Origin: Leadbetterella sp040829825
GTDB taxonomy: Bacteria > Bacteroidota > Bacteroidia > Cytophagales > Spirosomataceae
Length of the DNA stretch: 64,000 nucleotides
Strand: one strand, 5' to 3'
Assembly: GCF_040829825.1 (NCBI RefSeq)
Contig: NZ_JBFOLH010000016.1
Shown here: positions 43,398 through 53,400 of the stretch, piece by piece
How positions within the stretch are numbered: position 1 is the stretch's first letter
Layout: every line of letters starts with the position of its first letter
The notes under the pieces: generated by a model
What the model was told of the DNA's origin: nothing
Databases searched by the model: none
The model's input: the letters and a program-made list of their open reading frames with translations, nothing else
Program-made: the position numbers and the translations under genes

Positions 43398-44178
43398 AAA
43401 TCAGCGCTCTGTCCAGATGCACATACCCCCCATCCACATGAATGAGCTGGCCGGTGGTATGGCTGGAACGTGATGAAAGCAGGAATACCGCCATGTCGGC
43501 TATTTCTTCTATGGTGGTCATGCGTTTCCCGAGAGGAATTTTACTTTCAATCGATTTCAGGGTACCTTCAGGATCGGGCAGGGTTTTTATCCATTTGTCG
43601 TAAAGCGGCGTGTAGCATTCGGCTACCACTATCCCGTTTACCCGGATACCGTATTTCAGCAATTCAACGGCCCACTCGCGGGTAAGGGCGTTGCGGGCGC
43701 CGTTGGCGGCAGCATAGCCGGAGGTATTGCCCTGGCCGGTTTCAGCCGTTTTAGAGGTAATGTTAAGAATAGGGCCCCTGGTTTGCTTCAGAGCAGGCAG
43801 GGCGTGATGAGCCAGCAGGTAATAATGGACCATGTTCTTGTGCAGCGATGCCATGAACGCTTCATAGTTACCCGATTCCAGTCCGACGCCGTCATTGGCA
43901 CCGGCATTATTGACCAGCCCGTCAATGCGGCCGAACCGCTCCAGGGTAAGCCTGACGGCTTTTTCACATTCTCCGGGGTCTGACAGCTCAGCTTCTACCG
44001 TAAAGCCGAAACCACCGGCTGCTTCTATTTTACTCAGGGCCCATTCATTATCTGCCCGGTTTCGCCCGATAATTACCGGGAAGGCCCCTTCCAGGCTGAG
44101 CTGGTTAGCGATACCCTCTCCTATTCCCTTGGCCCCACCGGAAACCAGGATGACCTTTTCATTTAATTTTAAATTCAT
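43396..44178 (-). CDS. SDR-family oxidoreductase with altered catalytic motif
   Basis: The 260-residue protein has the Rossmann motif SGGAKGIGEGI and the NNAGAN motif. The active-site Ser is near residue 142 (ITSKTAETGQG). The usual YxxxK reads YAAAN (Tyr155, Asn159), so the catalytic Lys is replaced. The SKTAETGQGNTSGY block resembles sugar dehydrogenases such as L-fucose dehydrogenase, which is my tentative relation. A redox role is uncertain given the lost Lys. Confidence 0.75.
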   Translation of the reverse strand: MNLKLNEKVILVSGGAKGIGEGIANQLSLEGAFPVIIGRNRADNEWALSKIEAAGGFGFTVEAELSDPGECEKAVRLTLERFGRIDGLVNNAGANDGVGLESGNYEAFMASLHKNMVHYYLLAHHALPALKQTRGPILNITSKTAETGQGNTSGYAAANGARNALTREWAVELLKYGIRVNGIVVAECYTPLYDKWIKTLPDPEGTLKSIESKIPLGKRMTTIEEIADMAVFLLSSRSSHTTGQLIHVDGGYVHLDRALI

Positions 44179-44199
44179 ACGAATTGCTTCTTATCCAAA

Positions 44200-44207
44200 C
44201 AAAAATA
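44200..44207 (-). promoter_or_regulatory. TAnnTTTG box of the SDR gene
   Basis: TATTTTTG on the minus strand, 22 bp before the SDR start. Just beside it the plus strand has TAACTTCG at 44218-44225, a one-mismatch box for the small lipoprotein gene. Confidence 0.5.
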
Positions 44208-44238
44208 GAATAATTCCCTAACTTCGCAAGAAAATACC

Positions 44239-44568
44239 ATGAAGAAAGCGGCTTTCCTGAGCATTTTATTTTTGAACATCGCCTGCGGAGACCAACGCCC
44301 GGGCGCAAAATGCCCCGATGCCGGCCCTTTTGTAATGACTTTAAAGAATGAGCCGGGGCGTATCGCACCCGACAGCACCGGGAAGAATTTTTACCTTTAT
44401 TTCAGTACTGAAGGCAGCCTTACCTATACCATGCGGGCGGCTCCCTGCAACCTGGGCAAGGAGTTCCGGGCGGAGGTCAACGTTTTCTTTGACGGTGATT
44501 TTTACAAAACCCGTACAGGTTCTGCCGGCGATTATATCGTGTATATCCGGGACATGGATTACAGGTAA
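44239..44568 (+). CDS. Small putative lipoprotein
   Basis: The 109-residue protein begins with a short signal ending in IAC at residue 16, a probable though atypical lipobox (Asn at -3). Two further cysteines, in KCPDAG and APCNLG, may pair. The rest is beta-rich. No family is recognised. It is monocistronic, between a near-consensus promoter and a strong terminator. Confidence 0.6.
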   Translation: MKKAAFLSILFLNIACGDQRPGAKCPDAGPFVMTLKNEPGRIAPDSTGKNFYLYFSTEGSLTYTMRAAPCNLGKEFRAEVNVFFDGDFYKTRTGSAGDYIVYIRDMDYR

Positions 44569-44570
44569 AA

Positions 44571-44604
44571 AAAAACAGCATTCAAAATGATGCTGTTTTT
44601 AAAA
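44571..44604 (+). terminator. Terminator of the small lipoprotein gene
   Basis: AAAAACAGCAT and ATGCTGTTTTT form a perfect 11-bp stem with an 8-base loop directly after the stop codon. Confidence 0.85.
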
Positions 44605-44909
44605 ATCTATTCAACCTTAAATAAAAAACATATCCACAAAACTATGATTCTCTTCTGCTCTTCTTCTGCTTTCACTGAATCACAGTGCAAAACTAAGGCC
44701 ATTTTTTAATAGCCTAAAGTATTCGTGCATACTATTTTTTGAAATTCCTGGAAAAGTACAATTTTATATAACTGATTACCAAAAACTTAACTACTTTCAG
44801 TTAAATGTTTATAAAATAATGCCATAAGGCACATTGTACGGCTCCTCCGCGGGCGTACCCGGGTAATAAGGGAGATACCTGATGGTTCTCCCTACGGGAG
44901 ATTAAAAAA
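44605..44909. other. Intergenic region with a structured GC-rich block
   Basis: The first 210 bases are AT-rich without visible features. From about 44815 to 44902 the sequence becomes GC-rich with several complementary pieces (GCCATAAGGC, GGGAGA with TCTCCC, CTCCC-TAC-GGGAG). It has no open frame of note. It might be a small RNA or untranslated leader, but I recognise no known family. Confidence 0.35.
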
Positions 44910-44910
44910 A

Positions 44911-44941
44911 ACGCAGAGTCTCCCGCCGGGAAACTCTGCGT
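44911..44941 (-). terminator. Terminator of the yebC-tpiA operon
   Basis: ACGCAGAGT-C-TCCC and GGGA-A-ACTCTGCGT form a long stem; on the minus strand a run of eight T residues follows. Confidence 0.9.
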
Positions 44942-44971
44942 AGAAGCCTTATCCTGTAGCGATCAGGCCGC

Positions 44972-45739
44972 TTAGGCCGGGAATGATTTACTGATCTCCG
45001 TGAAGTCTCTTGACTTGAGAGAGGCACCGCCCACCAGTCCGCCGTCTACATCGGGCTGGCTGAAGAGCTCCTGTGCGTTGGCGGCACTTACGCTTCCGCC
45101 ATAGAGGATAGAAATTTCTTCTGCTGTTTCACTGCCGTATTGACCGGCCAGGTGGTCTCTCAACACCTTGTGCATTTCCTGCGCCTGGGCAGAGGTAGCC
45201 GTTACGCCCGTACCGATTGCCCAGATGGGCTCATAGGCAATAACCACTTTTTTCAGGGTACCGGCATCCAGGTGAAAGAGGCTGTTGGTGATCTGTCCTT
45301 TTACAAAATCAAAATGAATTCCGGCTTCGCGTTGAGCCAGGGTTTCGCCGCAGCAGAAAATGGGTGTCAGGCCTTCTGCCAGGATAGCATCGGTTTTTTC
45401 TGCAATGAAGGCATCGCTTTCGCCGAAGTATTCCCTTCTTTCCGAATGCCCGATGATCACGTACTGTACCCCTACTGATTTCAGCATGGGCACAGATACC
45501 TCGCCGGTATAGGCACCGGATGCCTTGGGGTGGCAGTTCTGGGCGCCCAGGGCCACTTTCGGGGTATCGATCAGTTTGGAAAAGGTGCTCAGGTAAGGAA
45601 ACGGCACACCCAGCACCACCTGTACGTTGGGGTGAGTGAGCTCATCTTTAACCATATTGACTACTTCTGATAAAAGGATCTGCCCTTCTTCAAAAGTCTT
45701 GTTCATTTTCCAGTTTCCGGCGGCGTATTTTTTTCTCAT
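44972..45739 (-). CDS. tpiA: Triosephosphate isomerase
   Basis: The 255-residue enzyme interconverts dihydroxyacetone phosphate and glyceraldehyde 3-phosphate. The substrate Lys lies in GNWKMNK. The catalytic His is in VIIGHSERR and the catalytic Glu in AYEPIWAIGTG. The phosphate loop YGGSVSAANA is present. It starts on an ATGA overlap with the upstream YebC-family gene. Confidence 0.96.
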   Translation of the reverse strand: MRKKYAAGNWKMNKTFEEGQILLSEVVNMVKDELTHPNVQVVLGVPFPYLSTFSKLIDTPKVALGAQNCHPKASGAYTGEVSVPMLKSVGVQYVIIGHSERREYFGESDAFIAEKTDAILAEGLTPIFCCGETLAQREAGIHFDFVKGQITNSLFHLDAGTLKKVVIAYEPIWAIGTGVTATSAQAQEMHKVLRDHLAGQYGSETAEEISILYGGSVSAANAQELFSQPDVDGGLVGGASLKSRDFTEISKSFPA

Positions 45740-46464
45740 TCTTCTATTATTACCATGTTATGATATACATTCTGCACGTCATCGTCTTCTTCCAGCTTTT
45801 CCAGTAGCTTTTCGATGTCTGCAGCTTCTGCTTCGGTTAATTTTTTGGTATCGGTGGGTATCCGCTCAAAGTCGGCATGCAGCAGCTCATATCCTTTTTC
45901 TTCCAGGTATTTCTGCACGGCACCGTAGGCGGTAAACTCCCCGTAAATGTTGATCTGGTGGGTTTCTTCATCGAGGAAAACATCGTCTACCCCGAAATCA
46001 ATCAGGTCAAGCTCCAGCTCTTCGAGGTCAATGCCACCGGTCTGTGCAATTTTAAAGACACATTTCCTTTCAAAGATGAAGTCGAGCATACCGTTGGTCC
46101 CCAGGCTGCCGCCCGTTTTGCTGAAATAGCTTCTTACGTTAGCTACGGTACGGTTGTTGTTATCGGTGGTACATTCTACCAGCACAGCCACGCCGTGCAG
46201 GCCGTAGCCTTCCAGTACGATCTCCTTGTAGTCTTCCTGGTCTTTGGAAGAAGCCCTTTTAATGGCATTGTCTACGTTGGTTTTCGGCATGTTGGCTGCC
46301 TTGGCGTTCTGGATCACGGCTCTGAGCCTTGAGTTGGTGGCCGGATCAGGGCCGCCCTGCTTCACAGCCATGACAATGTCTTTGCCTATACGGGTGAAGG
46401 TCTTTGCCATCGAGCTCCACCGTTTCATTTTTCGCGCTTTTCTGAATTCAAACGCCCTTCCCAT
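45736..46464 (-). CDS. YebC/PmpR (TACO1) family protein
   Basis: The 242-residue protein has the family pattern KMKRWSSMAKTFTRIGKDI, then GGPDPATNSRLRAVIQNAKAANMPKTNVDNAIKRA. Family members were first described as DNA-binding regulators and more recently as ribosome-associated factors that relieve stalling at proline stretches. The N-terminal MGRAFEFRKARKMKRW differs from the usual MAGHSKWANIKHRK but is a known variant. Coupled to tpiA. Confidence 0.88.
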   Translation of the reverse strand: MGRAFEFRKARKMKRWSSMAKTFTRIGKDIVMAVKQGGPDPATNSRLRAVIQNAKAANMPKTNVDNAIKRASSKDQEDYKEIVLEGYGLHGVAVLVECTTDNNNRTVANVRSYFSKTGGSLGTNGMLDFIFERKCVFKIAQTGGIDLEELELDLIDFGVDDVFLDEETHQINIYGEFTAYGAVQKYLEEKGYELLHADFERIPTDTKKLTEAEAADIEKLLEKLEEDDDVQNVYHNMVIIEE

Positions 46465-46487
46465 ATAAATTACATTATTTGAAGTCG

Positions 46488-46520
46488 CAAAACTAAGGAT
46501 TTTCTAAAATAAATTGACAA
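46488..46520 (-). promoter_or_regulatory. Promoter of the yebC-tpiA operon
   Basis: TAGTTTTG on the minus strand (46488-46495) with TTG (46518-46520) at 22-bp spacing. The TTG lies inside the first unit of the family-D repeat. Confidence 0.5.
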
Positions 46521-46676
46521 TGGACAGTTGACAATTGTCAATGACGAAGGCAATAAAACAAATAATCAATAATTAAGCGCCTTCCTTGCTTTAACTCATT
46601 GTCAATTGAGTCATTACTAACTAAGAAGCCTCCTGCTTTAACCCATTGTCAATTGTCCATTGTCAATTGTCAATTA
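46513..46676. repeat. Family-D heptad arrays, inverted, at the DUF1501 gene stop
   Basis: The left arm (46513-46543) uses ATTGACA, ATGGACA and GTTGACA. Right-arm segments at 46595-46615 and 46640-46676 are inverted. A 38-bp block is duplicated on the right side (46577-46615 and 46625-46661), both with TGCTTTAAC before CATTGTCAATTG. The TAA stop of the DUF1501 gene (46674-46676 on the minus strand) is the end of the last unit. Confidence 0.85.
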
Positions 46677-48302
46677 CAGCTTAATGCATTTCACCCCATA
46701 AGTCACTTTCCCGACCTTTACCCGCACCACGTAGGTACCGGGCGGTACTTTCAGGTTCAGGATAACATCGTGCTGTGCCGGGCGGTATTCTCCTTCCATG
46801 AGCTTTCCTACTTCTCTTCCGTCTGCCGTAACCAGGGTAACCACCACTTTGGCCTGGTAGTAGAGATTCATGCGGAGATACGCCCAGTCGTCTACCACCG
46901 GGTTAGGAAAAATCGTAAAACGGTCTTTTTCGAGGCTGGGCTTTTCTTTAACGATGGGTTGCCCGGTATCGGGGTCAATGATCACCGCAGGCGGATCAGG
47001 CGGCTTAGGCAACGTGGGGTCTTTTTTGGTATCTTTCAGGAAACCCGTTTCATTGATATAGCTCAGCTTCTCACCGAAGATGCCGGCTGCAAAGTCAGCT
47101 GATTTTCCGAACCAGGTGGTCACCAGCTCGAAATAAATGCTCCTGAAATCGGTGGCGTAGGAATGGTTGAAGCCGTCAAACAGGGGGAAATACCCGAAAT
47201 AGTCTCCGATCACTTCTCCCCTCACCCCGGTTCCGAAGCTGAACATGATGCTGGATGTACCGTGGTCGGTTCCGGCACTCCCGTTTTCATACGGGCGCCG
47301 GCCGAACTCGGATGCGGTTATGCCCACCACTTTTTTATCATGGCCCAGCTGCTCGATATCCGACTGGAAGGAGCTGATGGCTTCCGAAAGCTCTTTCAGC
47401 AGCTTGGAGTGCGTTCCGTCAAGCCCGCCCTGGTTGGCATGGGTATCGTAACCGGTCTGCTCCACAAAGTATACCTTGGTTTTCAGTCCGCCGTCTATCA
47501 GCCGGGCCACCAGCTTCAGCTGCTGAGACAGGGGGACATTGGTATACGTTTCTTTATTTTTACCTGCGTCAAAAGCTTTCTTGATCACCTGTGAGTATTC
47601 CTGCACTTCTATGCCCACGTTATTGACGTAGTCAAATTCGCTTTTGTAATATTCACTGGCCTCAATGGCTATCCTGTTTCCTTCCACCAGCTGGCCCTGG
47701 AGGTACATATCGTCGGCACTTTCCAGCACAATCGATTTTTCACCGGTTTCACCCAGGAACATGAGCGAGGGCGTCTTTCCTACCTGGATACAGTAGGGGC
47801 TCTCCGGCTTGGACTCCCCGGAAAAGGTATCGAAATACCGGCCCAGCCACCCGGTAGGCAGGGGCTGCGACGTGCTTGACGGCACAATACCGCTTAACCA
47901 GATGTCGGTAGACCGGAAATGGGAAAAATCAGGGTTTTTATAACCCAGGCCGCTGAGCACGCCCAGCTTTCCTTCCTTGAAGAGGCCCAGCATGCCGCCT
48001 TTTACACCCTGCGAAAGGCCGGGGTGCATGGCCATTCCTTTGTCTTTGTTGATAGGGGTAACGGTGTTGCGGGGAATATGAAGGGTAGGACGAAACTGGT
48101 TGTAGTACATTTCCCATTCGTAGGGCGTGATTGTGTTCATACCGTCGTTTCCTCCGAAGAGCTGCACCACCACCACAATATTATCGTTCTCATTCTGGAA
48201 GGCTGCCGGCTGAAAAACACTGAGATCCATCCGGTCCAGTTTCAGGGTAGACACCACGCCTAAGCCCATTGTAGAGTTTCGTATAAAGCTTCTTCTTCTC
48301 AT
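46674..48302 (-). CDS. DUF1501 protein with T9SS type A sorting domain
   Basis: The 542-residue protein begins with a twin-arginine-like start (MRRRSFIRNSTMGLG) and has the DUF1501 body (VVVQLFGGNDGMNTITPY, then GVLSGLGYKNPDFSHFRSTDIWLSG, then TEFGRRPYENGSAGTDHG). The last 80 residues form a Por-type sorting domain (FTIFPNPVVDD to GVKCIKL). So it should be exported and carried out by the type IX system. DUF1501 belongs to the sulfatase/alkaline-phosphatase-like group, but its reaction is unknown. It is paired with DUF1800. Confidence 0.88.
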   Translation of the reverse strand: MRRRSFIRNSTMGLGVVSTLKLDRMDLSVFQPAAFQNENDNIVVVVQLFGGNDGMNTITPYEWEMYYNQFRPTLHIPRNTVTPINKDKGMAMHPGLSQGVKGGMLGLFKEGKLGVLSGLGYKNPDFSHFRSTDIWLSGIVPSSTSQPLPTGWLGRYFDTFSGESKPESPYCIQVGKTPSLMFLGETGEKSIVLESADDMYLQGQLVEGNRIAIEASEYYKSEFDYVNNVGIEVQEYSQVIKKAFDAGKNKETYTNVPLSQQLKLVARLIDGGLKTKVYFVEQTGYDTHANQGGLDGTHSKLLKELSEAISSFQSDIEQLGHDKKVVGITASEFGRRPYENGSAGTDHGTSSIMFSFGTGVRGEVIGDYFGYFPLFDGFNHSYATDFRSIYFELVTTWFGKSADFAAGIFGEKLSYINETGFLKDTKKDPTLPKPPDPPAVIIDPDTGQPIVKEKPSLEKDRFTIFPNPVVDDWAYLRMNLYYQAKVVVTLVTADGREVGKLMEGEYRPAQHDVILNLKVPPGTYVVRVKVGKVTYGVKCIKL

Positions 48303-48313
48303 ATCTTCTACAC

Positions 48314-49858
48314 TTATGAAAGGTAAAACTCCGGTGCTTTTATGACATTTTCCATCAGCTTTTTCACGCGCTGCCCGGCAGCATTCTTATCGCCCCGTAC
48401 CGAGTTCCATTCGGCCGGGGTGGCTGCCAGCAGGGCCGAATATCCCTTGAAGCGCTCAGCGCTGACCGTTCTTCCGAAAAAGGTATCGATGATGCGTGAA
48501 ATGAGCTTGTCGGGATCGCCTGAATTATCTATGCCATCGGCCCAGTTGGCAAAGTCGGTATTGGAGTTAAAGCTGAATATTTCATGAATATAAAATACAG
48601 TAGTGGGCAGGCTTTTGGTAGAAACCCAGCTGCGGTAGCCTTTCCAGCCGCTCACGTTAGGCGGGTTAAAGAGCTCCAGGCCCAGCTCAGCCATGACGTT
48701 CCGGGCATACCGGTCTACGTACTTAAAGTGGCTGACCATGCTGACAATGGTTTCTGCCGGCGACTTGAGCTGGATACCGATATTTTTTTCATCAAAGAAG
48801 TGCTTACTCTTCAGCAGGGTTTTCAGCACCGGTGCAAACTCAAATTTGGCGGCGATCAGCCGGGAGGCCAGGTCATTAATGAGGGCCTCATCTGTTTTAC
48901 CGGGATTGGCGTATACAAAATACCGGTAAAATTTACGCATGATGAATTTCGCCGCCACGTCGCCCTTTTTGGTGAGGATCACGTTGATCAGCTTTTTTAC
49001 CGAATTGTTATAAACGTTTTCCTGGGTTATGGTGTAATTAACGTTGAAGGTCTCTTCAAAGAAGCGCTTGGAGTTCTTGTCGAAGTCGTTCGGGTTAAGG
49101 TACCCGCGGTTAGGGGTAGCGCTTTCATCGGCAAAGTATTTCACCTTCCAGCCTGTCAGGATCTTCGCCGCTTCCTTAATATCGCTTTCCGTATAATTGC
49201 CTACGCCCAGCGAGTACAGCTCCAGTAATTCGCGGGCAAAATTTTCATTGGGAGCTTCACTGACGTTTTCATTCCCGTTCAGGTACACCAGCATGGCGCC
49301 GTCTACGGTAATTTTTTCAAGGAGGGTAAAGAAGCTGCCGGTAAAGTTTTTGCGGAACATATCGTTTTGCAGGTACATCGGGATCACCGGGATGTTCACG
49401 CAGTTGGCATACTGGGTGGTAAGATGCCCGTGCCAGAAAAGCACCAGCTTTTCCAGGATACTCTCCCTGTCGTTTTTCATCTGGCTCACCCACCAGCCCC
49501 CGAGCTCCCAGTTGTAGTCTCCGTTATGCAGCGACAGCTTACGGTTTTCTTCGTCTTTCCGGCTTCCGGAAAGGTTATCCGGGTTGTAAATGGTTTCGTT
49601 AACAAACGAGGGCGGAGCCGGGCTGGTACGCGCCTGCGCATTGCTAAAGAGGGTATCTACCACCTCGCCCGCTGTTTTTCCTGCATATTTATCAATAACT
49701 GCCGGTGATACGGCAAATGTACACCGCTGAAGCAGGTGCCGCACTTCTGCCCGGGTAAGGGGTGCGGTATGCTCCTCCAAACCTGCCTGTACTTCACCGC
49801 GCTCGGTCAACCCTCCCAAAAAACTATCCAGAAAACCTCTTCTTGATACTACAGACAT
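48314..49858 (-). CDS. DUF1800 domain protein
   Basis: The protein of 514 residues (start at 49858, MSVVSRRGFLDSFLGG) covers a DUF1800 domain (LTRAEVRHLLQRCTFAVSP, MFWHGHL-like LVLFWHGHLTTQ, NENFARELLELYSLGVGNYTESDIKEAAKILTGW). DUF1800 and DUF1501 genes are regularly adjacent in Bacteroidota and Planctomycetes; their joint role is unknown. A start at 49915 would add a hydrophobic stretch of 19 residues and cannot be excluded. It lies 11 bp upstream of the DUF1501 gene. Confidence 0.88.
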   Translation of the reverse strand: MSVVSRRGFLDSFLGGLTERGEVQAGLEEHTAPLTRAEVRHLLQRCTFAVSPAVIDKYAGKTAGEVVDTLFSNAQARTSPAPPSFVNETIYNPDNLSGSRKDEENRKLSLHNGDYNWELGGWWVSQMKNDRESILEKLVLFWHGHLTTQYANCVNIPVIPMYLQNDMFRKNFTGSFFTLLEKITVDGAMLVYLNGNENVSEAPNENFARELLELYSLGVGNYTESDIKEAAKILTGWKVKYFADESATPNRGYLNPNDFDKNSKRFFEETFNVNYTITQENVYNNSVKKLINVILTKKGDVAAKFIMRKFYRYFVYANPGKTDEALINDLASRLIAAKFEFAPVLKTLLKSKHFFDEKNIGIQLKSPAETIVSMVSHFKYVDRYARNVMAELGLELFNPPNVSGWKGYRSWVSTKSLPTTVFYIHEIFSFNSNTDFANWADGIDNSGDPDKLISRIIDTFFGRTVSAERFKGYSALLAATPAEWNSVRGDKNAAGQRVKKLMENVIKAPEFYLS

Positions 49859-50401
49859 CACATACACATTTAAGGTTATCAACACAAAATAGTAGAATTT
49901 TATTAAGAAAGCCAAGCACCTCCGGGGAATGTTAATGCTTTTTTAAGATCAGCAGGCAAAGAACCCGCACCCGGGCCGGTTGCAGGCAACGGCAGCATAG
50001 CGCCGGGGGTTTTCTCCCGGAACAGGGGGATTGCAAAGGAAATACAACAAACGTAAAATTATATTTTGTATTTTATTAAAAGAGTAAAACTATTGTTTAA
50101 TTGGGAAATTTTTTTTAGTATTGTGATAAGTTCTAACTAAATAACAAAAATACCAAGTGCACCACTGCTTTTACTTTTTGTATCCCGGGATGATCCGGGG
50201 CATGGGTATGCCCTGATCCCAGTAATGACCTTTCCCGCATAGCAAAAGAAAGGTTCTGCTCTGCCAATTGCCGGTAACGGTAAACTGTCTGTCATTTTTT
50301 AGCTGCTCCGTATGCCTTAAGGCAATACGCCTGAAATGTTTGTGTAAGTATATGTCCGTACTTGTATGAATTAATTGATTACTAAACTAAATACAAACCT
50401 T
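49859..50401. other. Long intergenic region before susC
   Basis: This 540-bp region separates divergent operons. A GC-rich part at about 49960-50030 contains CCGGG/CCCGG complementary pieces. Hairpins are possible at 50190-50215 (GGGGCAT with ATGCCC) and 50308-50332 (core GCCTTAAGGC). No exact TAnnTTTG box was found. The susC leader is probably within the last 200 bp. Confidence 0.4.
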
Positions 50402-53400
50402 ATGAAGAAAAATTTATTCCTGCTTTCAGCCTTCCTGCTTTTCGGTTTAAGTGCTGCCTATGCCCAGTCAAAAACGGTATCGGGCCAGGTATTGTCTGCC
50501 GAAGACGGAAGCAGCCTGCCGGGCGTTTCCATTGTGATCAAGGGAACCTCCCGCGGAACCCAGACCGACGGAGACGGCATGTTCAGGCTCGAAAACGTTT
50601 CCGCCAGCGAAACCCTTGTCTTTTCGTTCATCGGATTCCTCAACAAAGAAATAGCGGTAGGGAACCAGTCGGTGATCAACGTGTCACTGGAGAACTCGGG
50701 CACACAGCTGGAAGAGCTGGTGGTGACCGGGTTCGGTATTGAAAGAGACCGGAAGCAGCTGGGCTACGGAACCACCACTCTCAAGGCCGAGCAGCTGACC
50801 ACCGCCAAAGTGATGAACGTTTCTAACGCCCTTGCAGGAAAAGTGCCCGGGGTGATGGTTACCGGAACCGGCGGTGCCTTTACCGGGTCAGGGATCATTA
50901 TCCGTGGATATACCACGTTTACGGGCAGCAACCAGCCTTTGTATGTAATTGACGGGATGCCCGTAGACAACGGCGGCGGCGGAACGCCTCTCCAGAACGG
51001 GCCCTCGCTGTCTAACCGTATCGGCGACCTGAACCCGGAAGACATTGAGAACATGACCGTGCTGAAAGGTGCTGCCGCTACCGCCCTGTACGGTTCACGG
51101 GCGGCGTCAGGCGTTATCCTGATCACCACCAAAAAAGCAAACCGGCGCTCTAAAAATGCAATAACGCTGACCTCCAATGTTTCATTCGGGAATGTAAACC
51201 GCCTGCCGGAGTACCAGAACCAGTACGCGCAGGGCTCTAACGGTAACTTCATACCAGGCAGCATCACCGCAAGCAATATGGGTATGGGAAGCGGCTCATT
51301 TACCTCGTGGGGGCCTGAAATAAAAGGCCAGACCGTTACCAACTTTTTTGGCGACCAGGAAACGCTGAAGGCGTACCCCAATAACGTAAGCGATCTGTTC
51401 CGTACAGCCACCAACCTGCAAAACACGATCAGCTTTTCAGGAGGCTCGGAGAAAACCGATTACCGCGTGTCGTACGGAAACACCCGGGAGCAGTATGTAC
51501 TGGACAACAACGACCTGCAGCGGCATAACCTTTCCGTAAATGCCAGCTCCAACATTACCACCAAGCTGCGGGTAGGAACGTCTTTCTCGTATGTCAACAA
51601 CAAATCAAGAAGAACCCAGCAGGGGAACCAGCTCTCTAACCCCCTTTTCCGGGCGTACTTTACGCCCCGTTCGTATGACCTGACCAACCTGCCTTTTGAA
51701 AACGCAGTAGGTGAGCAATTGTGGTACGGTGGTGAAGATAACCCGTACTGGTCTATCAAGCACGTAACGTTTAACGATGAGATCAACCGGGTTTTCGGAA
51801 ACATCAATGCCCGCTATGACTTCACCAGCTGGCTATTTGCCGACCTGAAAGTAGGTACCGACTTCTTCCTGCGGGAGGCCAAAGGCTTTGACGAGATCGG
51901 TATACGCGGCGGCGGTAACACCAGTGCCCAGGGCGTGGGCGGTGTGCTGGACAACAAGTCGATGTCGAGAAACCTGAACTCGTACTTTACCCTTACCGGC
52001 AACAAAACGTTCGGCGATTTTGCCCTGACCGCCACATTGGGTAGCGAAACGGTGGAGAATTTTTCGCGGTTCGGAAATATGACAGGCAGGAGCCTGCTGG
52101 TGAGAGGGTTTAACAACATCAAAAATACACTGACCTATGTACCGAGCTACGGTTCGTCGAAATCCAGGATCGTTGGTGTTTTTGCCGACTTTATCATTGA
52201 TTACAAGTCGTATTTAAGCCTCAACATCAAGGCCCGTAACGACTGGGCCTCCACCCTGTCAAAAGGTAACCGGTCTATTTTCTACCCGGCAGCCGCCCTC
52301 AGCTTTGTGCTGACCGAGGCCGTGCCTTCATTAAAAGAAAACAAGGTGATTGACCTGATAAAAATCAGGACCAACATCGGCGAGGTAGGAAAAGGCGCCG
52401 GCGTATATGCCACCGATTCGTACTATGTGCAGTCGAACCCCGGCGACGGCTTCGGCCCTTCCATTGTGTTTCCGTTTAACGGATCACTGGGATACAACCT
52501 GAGCAATACAGCCGGTAACCCGAACATCCGGCCGGAGTTTACCCGTGAAATGGAGCTGGGCCTGGAGCTGGGCTTCTTTAAAAACCGGCTGCATTTCGAA
52601 GGGTCGTTATACCAGCGGAAAACACGTGACGTGATTCTGAGCGTACCTTCATCGGCCGTTTCGGGCGTAACCTCGTACGTAGCCAATGCCGGTAAGCTCA
52701 CCACCAACGGGGTGGAATTTATGGTCAGCGGGACCCCGGTGCTTACGAATACCTTCAAGTGGGATATCGGGCTTAACTTTACCAAATTCCGCTCCATGGT
52801 AGATGAGCTGGCTCCCGGAGTGGAAAACATCTTCCTGGGCGGATTTACCGATCCGCACATCCGCCTGGTGGCCGGAGACCAGTACGGGCAGATCTACGGA
52901 CAGGACTACGCCCGCGACGGCCAGGGCAGAATGCTCATCAACCCGAACACCGGCCTGCCTTTGCCTTCCGGTGTTGTAACCAAAATCGGGAATCCCAATC
53001 CCGATTACCTGATGGGCATCACCAATGCGTTCAACTACAAGGGCGTTAACCTGAGCTTCCTGATCGACATCCGCAAGGGCGGTATGCAATACTCCCGGAA
53101 CATTGCCGACATTCAGCGAAACGGTGTGGCCATTGAAACAGCCGAGTACCCGCGGTTTAACGCCGACGGAAGCGTTGCCAAGCCTTATCTTTTGAAGGGG
53201 TATATGCTTCGGGCGAAAAAGCCGGTCAGCCGAATACCACCTACGTATCGGCAGAACAATATTGGGGAAATGCCGGGAAGCACACTGCCGGGGTGGGTTT
53301 CCTGTACGATACTTCGTGGCTAAGACTCCGCGAGGCGGCCCTGTCGTACGCCCTGCCGAAGTCAGTAACCGACAAGAGCCCGTTCGGGAATGTGGAGATC

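Noticed and set aside
44815..44902. Known riboswitch or tRNA in the GC-rich block
   Set aside because: No cloverleaf, T-loop or recognised riboswitch core was found.
49960..50030. Cobalamin or TPP riboswitch before susC
   Set aside because: The conserved core boxes of these riboswitches are not present.
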